Assembly (NCBI GenBank): GCA_903893745.1
Contig: CAITNF010000013.1
Span: forward strand, 62,001 to 126,000
Length of the DNA: 64,000 nt
Reading direction: 5' to 3'
Source of the DNA: an uncultured Actinomycetes bacterium
GTDB taxonomy: Bacteria > Actinomycetota > Acidimicrobiia > Acidimicrobiales > RAAP-2
The stretch's first letter is position 1; every line of letters starts with the position of its first letter. The notes beneath the pieces are model-generated. The model ran no database searches and had not been told where the DNA came from. It worked only from the letters and a program-made list of their open reading frames with translations. A program made the translations under genes and the position numbers. Positions 59,171 through 64,000 of the stretch are shown piece after piece.

Positions 59171-60443
59171 CCTCGCCGGAAAGCGAGTCGGCATCTTTGG
59201 TTACGGCGTAGAGGGCCGCGCCACCGCAGAACGTCTGGGTGACAACGCCACCGTGATCCTCGTTGACGACGCCCCTGGTCGTGGTGACCACGTGCTCGTC
59301 ACCAGCGAAGGCGGACACGAAGCTCTGTTGAACTGTGACGTCGTCGTAAAGGGTCCCGGGATTCCTCGCCGACGCGAGGACGTCCTCGCACTCGAAGCCC
59401 ACGGCGTGCGGGTCACTTCAGCGCTCAACCTCTGGCTCCACGAGATCGATCGCCGTCGCGTCATCGCCGTCACAGGCACCAAGGGCAAGTCCACGACTAC
59501 GTCGCTCATCACCTTTTTCTTGCGGTGCCTCGGCGAACCAGCCCAGTCACTCGGCAATATTGGCCAACCTCCCTACGACCTGCACGTTGACACGTCGTTG
59601 GGTTGGCTCGTGGTCGAGGTGTCGAGCTACCAGTGTGTTGATCTGGAACTCGCACCGGCCACGGTGGTCGTTACCTCACTGGGAGCCGACCACCTCGACT
59701 GGCACGGTTCACTTGAGCAGTATCAGAGTGACAAACTTTCGCTGACTCGAGCTGCGGGTCCCCATCAGACCTTCGTCGCTGACGTGCCCTCCCTACGCGA
59801 GGTCGCAGGTGAACTGGGTGGCGACGTATCATTCGTGACTCCTGCTCACCACGAACTCGTGGAGGCTCTTGGACTGCTTGGTGCACACAACGACGACAAC
59901 GTCAGTCTCGCCGTCGAGGTCGTTGCGCGACTGACTGGCAAAACCCCAGGTGAAGTGGCCAACAGCGTGCTCGTCCTGGCCCGCGACTTTGTCCCCTTGC
60001 GAGGACGCCTCACACTTATTGCCAGCGAAGTCCGCAGTGGCGGTACCATTCGCTACGTCGACGACGGGCTCGCGACTTCAGAACTTCCAACTATCGCGGC
60101 CCTTCAGATCTTTCGTGACGAAGCAGTCGCACTAATTGTGGGCGGATTTGATCGCGGTGTTGATTACTCCTCACTCGCGTCAGTCATTACTAATCGAACC
60201 CCACCCACGCTCTTGCTCACCATGGGCGAAGCTGGCGAGCGGATTGGTTGGGCAGTCCGTGCACTCGCTGCGACCCTTGAGCAGGTGCCGGTCCACGACA
60301 TGAGTGAAGCGGTGCAGGCAGCGCGCGAGTTTCTCCAGCACGGGGGTGTCGTGCTCTTATCTCCGGCGGCACCGAGTTTCGACCAGTTTCAAAACTGGGA
60401 AGAACGATCAAATTCGTTCGCTACGGCATGTTTTAGAACATGA
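59145..60443 (+). CDS. murD2: UDP-MurNAc-L-Ala--L-glutamate ligase MurD2 (MurD-like)
   Basis: A 432-residue Mur ligase. An N-terminal Rossmann part (GKRVGIFGYGVEGRATAERL), ATP loop GTKGKSTTTSLI, and the central SLGADHLDWHGSLEQYQSDK fit MurD. Being coupled to murL, it most likely adds L-Glu (MurD2) rather than D-Glu. The GTG at 59145 has AAGGG 7 bases upstream and overlaps murL by 26 bases; the frame opens earlier, at 59112. The C-terminal domain ends VVLLSPAAPSFDQFQNWEERS, as in MurD. No murI is in view. Confidence 0.86.
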   Translation: MFRPTGFADLAGKRVGIFGYGVEGRATAERLGDNATVILVDDAPGRGDHVLVTSEGGHEALLNCDVVVKGPGIPRRREDVLALEAHGVRVTSALNLWLHEIDRRRVIAVTGTKGKSTTTSLITFFLRCLGEPAQSLGNIGQPPYDLHVDTSLGWLVVEVSSYQCVDLELAPATVVVTSLGADHLDWHGSLEQYQSDKLSLTRAAGPHQTFVADVPSLREVAGELGGDVSFVTPAHHELVEALGLLGAHNDDNVSLAVEVVARLTGKTPGEVANSVLVLARDFVPLRGRLTLIASEVRSGGTIRYVDDGLATSELPTIAALQIFRDEAVALIVGGFDRGVDYSSLASVITNRTPPTLLLTMGEAGERIGWAVRALAATLEQVPVHDMSEAVQAAREFLQHGGVVLLSPAAPSFDQFQNWEERSNSFATACFRT

Positions 60444-60522
60444 ACCTCGTGGTAACAGTGAGGCGAGCGAACTGACTCGTACGGAATTTTAGTTCCGCCT
60501 CTTCACTCGCCTAGCAAGTAGT

Positions 60523-60563
60523 TCGTGTGGGCTGGTGTCATAAACACCCACCAACCCACACGA
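60523..60563. terminator. Bidirectional terminator between murD2 and the giant repeat gene
   Basis: An inverted repeat TCGTGTGGG / CCCACACGA (9 bp) with an inner TGGTGT / ACACC-ACCA pairing and a CATAA loop. It lies 80 bases after murD2 and 8 bases before the stop of the convergent gene. A second weaker repeat (AGGCGAG / CTCGCCT, about 60462-60511) precedes it. Confidence 0.6.
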
Positions 60564-60570
60564 CAACTAT

Positions 60571-63500
60571 TTAAGTAAGAATAATTTTTGGTGACGCGAC
60601 AATTGCGGTCAATGTACCGCCTGGAGTCGACTCTTGCATTACTGCCCACGTCTGCCCAGGACTTGATACCACACTCCCCGAGGTTGCTGCCCCTGTCCCT
60701 GTTCCCGTCGTGTCACCGTAGGTGATCGTCAAAACTCCCGAGCCCGCAAGAGCGCTCGTCAAGGTAATAGTGATGACCTGACCCACCACCGTCACCGTGC
60801 AACCGGGGGAACACGTCACGTAACCAGCGGCCGAAGAAGAGGTTGATGGCGCTGACCAACCAGTCGGTACCGTCAGCGTAATCTTTGCTCCAACTGCCAT
60901 TCCCGCAGGTTCAGCAGTGTAGGTAAAGACAATCGTGTGACCAGTAGAGCTGTGTGCGAGCGTGGTGGTCGTTGAGGTCATGGTGCCCAGACCATCACCC
61001 GGCGTCACATTGATCGACGGCGAACTCGCGAGGTCCGTTAAGGTCCCGCCGCCCCACGAATTTTCTTGGGTAACCCACGTTGTAGCTCCGACGGCGCTCG
61101 GGGCAGTCGCCCCTGGGCCACCCCCGGTGGTACTGCCGTAGGTGATCACAATGGTGTGACCAACCGCTAGACCGCCAGCCCCGACTGTCACCGTGATGGT
61201 CCCTGAAACAGGGATGTCAATCGTGACTGCGGCAGCGCCGTCAAAGCTGACGACGGAGTAGCCTTCAGCTGACCCGTTTGCTGATGGTACCGACCACCCA
61301 GCCGGTACGGTCAACGTAACTTGTGCGCCATTCTGCAGTGCTGCGGTCGCGGTGTAGGTGAAGACAATTGTTTGACCGGTGTCCGCCGGAAGCACCGTGG
61401 TCGTCGTGGTCGTCATGGTGCCCACGCCATCAAGAGCGCTGACGTTCACCAACGGTGAACCACCAAGTGCGGTTAGTGTGCCACCGGCACTTCCCTTTTC
61501 GGTAGCTGTCCAAGTCTGGTCGCCCACGGTGGATGACGCAGTCGCGCCAGCACCAGTACCCGCCCTACTTCCGTAGGTAATGACAATTGTCTGACCGATG
61601 GTCAACAAGGCCGGGAGTGTCACCGTTATCGTTTGAGAATTCACCGAAACATTGCTGGTAGAGGCGGCTACACCATTAATGCTGGCAATCGTGTAGCCAT
61701 TGGCCGACGGACTCGTTGATGGTGCCGACCAGCCAGTCGGTACAGTCAACGTAACTTGTGCGCCAGCTGCCATGGGGCCCGCGGCAGTGTAGGTAAATAC
61801 CAGCGAATTTCCAGTTGAGTTCGCAAAAACGTGACTCGTCGGTGTGGTCATACTTCCCTGGCCGTCACCATCCGAGATAGCAATGATCGGTGAGCTCGCA
61901 ATAGTCGTCAGCGTGCCAAGCAACGTCGACTTTTGCTGAGTCGTCCAGACAGCACTACCAACAGTTGCAGGTGCTGTTGCCCCTAGTCCGCCACCAGTCG
62001 TACTGCCGTAGGTGATCACAATGGTGTGGCCCGAGGCTAACGCTGAAGTGAGGGTAACCGTGATGATGTTGAGTCCGACGCCAGTGATAGTGACGTTCGA
62101 CGTTGAATCACCACTGCCATCAATATTGGCAACCGTGTAACCGGGATCACTAAGCGGAGTGATTACTGGAAGGTCCCAGCCAGTGGGCACTTGGAGAGTA
62201 ATTTTTGAACCGCTCGCCATCAAACTCGCTGAAGTGTAGGTGAACACAATTGTGTTGTTGCCTGAACCTTGCAAGAAGCTCGTAGGCGACGCCGTCATGG
62301 TGCCAAGTCCGTCACCCGACAGTGCAATCAGCGGCGATGAAACAATCGTCGTTAGCGATCCACCAGAAGTGGACTCTTGCTGGGTCGTCCAAGTCTGCGC
62401 GGGACCAACCGCCGGTGCCGTTGCAGTGTTACCCGAGCCGTAGGTCACGGTGATTGTCCCCGAGCTCGCGAGCGACGAAGTGAGGGTAACCGTAATGAGT
62501 TGTGAACTCACCGTCACGGTACCCGATGACGAGGTCGTGTAACCAGCACCCGCCGAGGTCGCCGGAGCCGTCCAACCCGTAGGCACCGCCAACGTAATCT
62601 TGGCGCCCACGGCCATTGCGGCACTCGCGGTGTACGTAAAGACAATCTGGTTAGCCGATGAGCCACCGACCACTCCACTGGTCGAACTCACCATCGTGCC
62701 AAGTCCGTCACCGGGAGTCACGTTGATTGATGGCGACGACGCCAAGGACGTCAGCGTTCCAGCCGCTGATGACTTCTCCTGGGTCGTCCACGTCGCGGCA
62801 CCGACAGTATTAGTAGCAACCGCAGTACCGCCGGAACCGTACGTAATGGTGAGAGTGCCATTGGTGGCGAGCGAGACGTTCGAGATGGTCAGTAACTGAG
62901 AAGCGACTGTCTTCACCACGGTCGTGGTTGAACCAGTCACGGTCACGTAACCAGGACCCGCCGTGGTGGCCGGAGCCGTCCAACCCGTTGGAATGGCCAA
63001 GGTGACTGCACCAAGAGTAATGGGGCTCGTCGCGGTGTAGGTGAAGATAATCGCGTGGCTCGACCCCGGCAGCACCGTGGCGGTGTTGGCTGTCATGGTG
63101 CCCAGACCATCACCACCCACCGTGATGCTCGGTGAGCTACTAAGACCGGTCAAGGTTCCTAACGGGGTTGACTTCTCCAACGTCGTCCAGGTCTGGGGTA
63201 GGCCAGCGACCGGAGCCGTTGCGGTACCCGAACCACTGCCGTAGACGATCGTGATTGTGTTACTTGCTGAAAGTGCCGAGGTGAGCGTTACCAAAATGGT
63301 GTTCGTGGACACAATGCTCACGGTGCCCGACGACGACGTCACGTAACCCGCAGAGGTGGAACTACTGGTCTGCGGAACCGACCAGCCACTGGGCACGGTC
63401 ACGCTGACCTGCGCGCCCACGGCCATGGCGCTCGCGGCGGTGTAGGTGAAGGTAATGGTGTTGCCCCCAGAAAGGGCAACTACTCCCGCGGTAGAGGCGC

Positions 63501-64000
63501 TAATCGAGCCCACACCGTCGCCGACGAAGGAGACGGTCGCCGTCTGGCTTATGGCCACGGCGTCAGTGGTGTCCGTCGCGGTGTAGGTCACGCTCTGGGC
63601 GACGAGGTCGGTAACACTGAAGGTCACGACGCCGTTCACGTTCGAAGTACCGGTGGGAGTGAAGGCTGAGCTACCCGAGCTGGCAACCAACGTGACGAGC
63701 TTGCCACTCACTGGCTGGCTCGACGCGCTGAGCAGCGTCACGGTAATGGTGGAAGCGGCAGTGCCGTTTGGCGTGACCGCCAAAGGACTGGCGACGACCG
63801 TCGAATTCGTCGCGTCAGCCTTGGCCGACACGGTAATGAGTGAGGACGTCACGCTGAAGCTACCCACGCTGCTCGTGAAGGTGATCGAGTCCGAGGTTCC
63901 CGAGGTGCCAGTCAGGGTCAGGCTGGCAAAGGTCGCGTAGCCCGCGCTAAACGTTCCCGAGGTTACGTTGGTCAACGTGCCCGAACCGGTCGCGATGGCC
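60571..64000 (-). CDS. Giant secreted repeat protein, C-terminal part (partial)
   Basis: An open frame of at least 1143 codons that enters from the right edge; the N terminus is outside the window. The first about 150 residues are Ig-like (filamin/invasin type). Then come seven repeats of 130-148 residues, starting at about 63522, 63114, 62712, 62316, 61872, 61431 and 60999. Each opens with DGLGTMT or similar, has HTIVFTYTA, VTLTVPTGWSAP, ITVTLTSAL and TIVITYGS, and closes with TWTTQEKSTGG-like text. The last repeat runs to the stop without a sorting signal or membrane anchor. It is rich in Thr, Ser, Gly and Val, with almost no Cys. Probably a long surface fibre or matrix protein; function unknown. 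The TTG at 63975 is not the true start. Confidence 0.8.
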   Translation of the reverse strand, partial: AIATGSGTLTNVTSGTFSAGYATFASLTLTGTSGTSDSITFTSSVGSFSVTSSLITVSAKADATNSTVVASPLAVTPNGTAASTITVTLLSASSQPVSGKLVTLVASSGSSAFTPTGTSNVNGVVTFSVTDLVAQSVTYTATDTTDAVAISQTATVSFVGDGVGSISASTAGVVALSGGNTITFTYTAASAMAVGAQVSVTVPSGWSVPQTSSSTSAGYVTSSSGTVSIVSTNTILVTLTSALSASNTITIVYGSGSGTATAPVAGLPQTWTTLEKSTPLGTLTGLSSSPSITVGGDGLGTMTANTATVLPGSSHAIIFTYTATSPITLGAVTLAIPTGWTAPATTAGPGYVTVTGSTTTVVKTVASQLLTISNVSLATNGTLTITYGSGGTAVATNTVGAATWTTQEKSSAAGTLTSLASSPSINVTPGDGLGTMVSSTSGVVGGSSANQIVFTYTASAAMAVGAKITLAVPTGWTAPATSAGAGYTTSSSGTVTVSSQLITVTLTSSLASSGTITVTYGSGNTATAPAVGPAQTWTTQQESTSGGSLTTIVSSPLIALSGDGLGTMTASPTSFLQGSGNNTIVFTYTSASLMASGSKITLQVPTGWDLPVITPLSDPGYTVANIDGSGDSTSNVTITGVGLNIITVTLTSALASGHTIVITYGSTTGGGLGATAPATVGSAVWTTQQKSTLLGTLTTIASSPIIAISDGDGQGSMTTPTSHVFANSTGNSLVFTYTAAGPMAAGAQVTLTVPTGWSAPSTSPSANGYTIASINGVAASTSNVSVNSQTITVTLPALLTIGQTIVITYGSRAGTGAGATASSTVGDQTWTATEKGSAGGTLTALGGSPLVNVSALDGVGTMTTTTTTVLPADTGQTIVFTYTATAALQNGAQVTLTVPAGWSVPSANGSAEGYSVVSFDGAAAVTIDIPVSGTITVTVGAGGLAVGHTIVITYGSTTGGGPGATAPSAVGATTWVTQENSWGGGTLTDLASSPSINVTPGDGLGTMTSTTTTLAHSSTGHTIVFTYTAEPAGMAVGAKITLTVPTGWSAPSTSSSAAGYVTCSPGCTVTVVGQVITITLTSALAGSGVLTITYGDTTGTGTGAATSGSVVSSPGQTWAVMQESTPGGTLTAIVASPKIILT

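Noticed and set aside
60571..64000. Regular repeats with about 400-base period, considered as a CRISPR-like or DNA repeat array
   Set aside because: The repeats are protein-coding, imperfect at DNA level, and keep one reading frame for over 1100 codons.

Overview
The window looks like one continuous piece of a chromosome from an actinobacterium, most likely of the class Acidimicrobiia. By eye its GC content is in the middle to upper 50s. The evidence is the gene set: a HemQ-type heme enzyme, GpgS, CarD, a CIRCE-controlled groEL next to thrC and a ThiS-like gene, a RadA-ClpC block, and a tilS-hpt-fol-pan-lysS operon. Many genes also start directly at the predicted transcription start (TANNNT, then 6 or 7 bases, then ATG or GTG), which is the actinobacterial leaderless mode. 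An S53 (sedolisin) peptidase hints at an acidic habitat, but this is inference. No phage, IS element, integrase or CRISPR array was seen.

Layout from left to right. 1-3.3 kb: edge of a serine hydrolase gene, then cinA, pgsA and rimO on the minus strand, then tRNA-Ser(GCT). 3.5-6.1 kb: a three-gene polar amino-acid ABC importer. 6-12.4 kb: NUDIX, TSUP and DUF4395 genes, then two large secreted proteins (an S53 peptidase and a propeller-like protein). 12.4-16.4 kb: small coiled-coil and membrane proteins, two unknown overlapping genes, typA, tRNA-Ser(TGA). 16.4-24 kb: pheA, a PLP decarboxylase, an agmatinase-family gene, a hydrolase, SRPBCC, DUF3048, GNAT and ClC genes. 24-26.6 kb: a secreted protein with HExxE-like motif and Ig repeats. 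26.7-29.1 kb: three tandem copies of a GNAT-hicA-hicB unit, two of them decayed. 29.1-34.8 kb: NUDIX, hemQ, groEL with CIRCE, a ThiS-like protein and thrC behind an apparent S-box (SAM) riboswitch, and gpgS. 34.8-38.4 kb: a LytR_C protein, tRNA-Thr(TGT), mscL, and a secreted protein with eight InlB-type repeats and an OmpA-like C terminus. 38.6-46 kb: rlmB, ispF, ispD, carD, radA, clpC and a polyprenyl diphosphate synthase. 46-54.1 kb: a long minus-strand operon running tilS, hpt, folE, folP, an unknown gene, folB, folK, DUF2520, panC, coaX, lysS. 54.1-57.1 kb: znuB, znuC, znuA divergent from a Zur-type regulator. 57.1-60.4 kb: pgeF, murL, murD2. 60.6-64 kb: the 3' part of a giant repeat protein that runs off the window.

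Three groups deserve attention. First, the SAM-riboswitch-controlled pair of a threonine-synthase-like PLP enzyme and a ThiS/MoaD-like carrier ending in Gly-Gly suggests a link to sulfur amino acid synthesis rather than, or in addition to, threonine. Second, pgeF-murL-murD2 looks like the alternative route to D-glutamate in peptidoglycan (L-Glu ligation followed by epimerisation), placed beside a peptidoglycan editing factor. Third, the tandem GNAT-hicAB units show a toxin-antitoxin locus caught in stages of decay: both older toxins are broken while all three antitoxins remain open.
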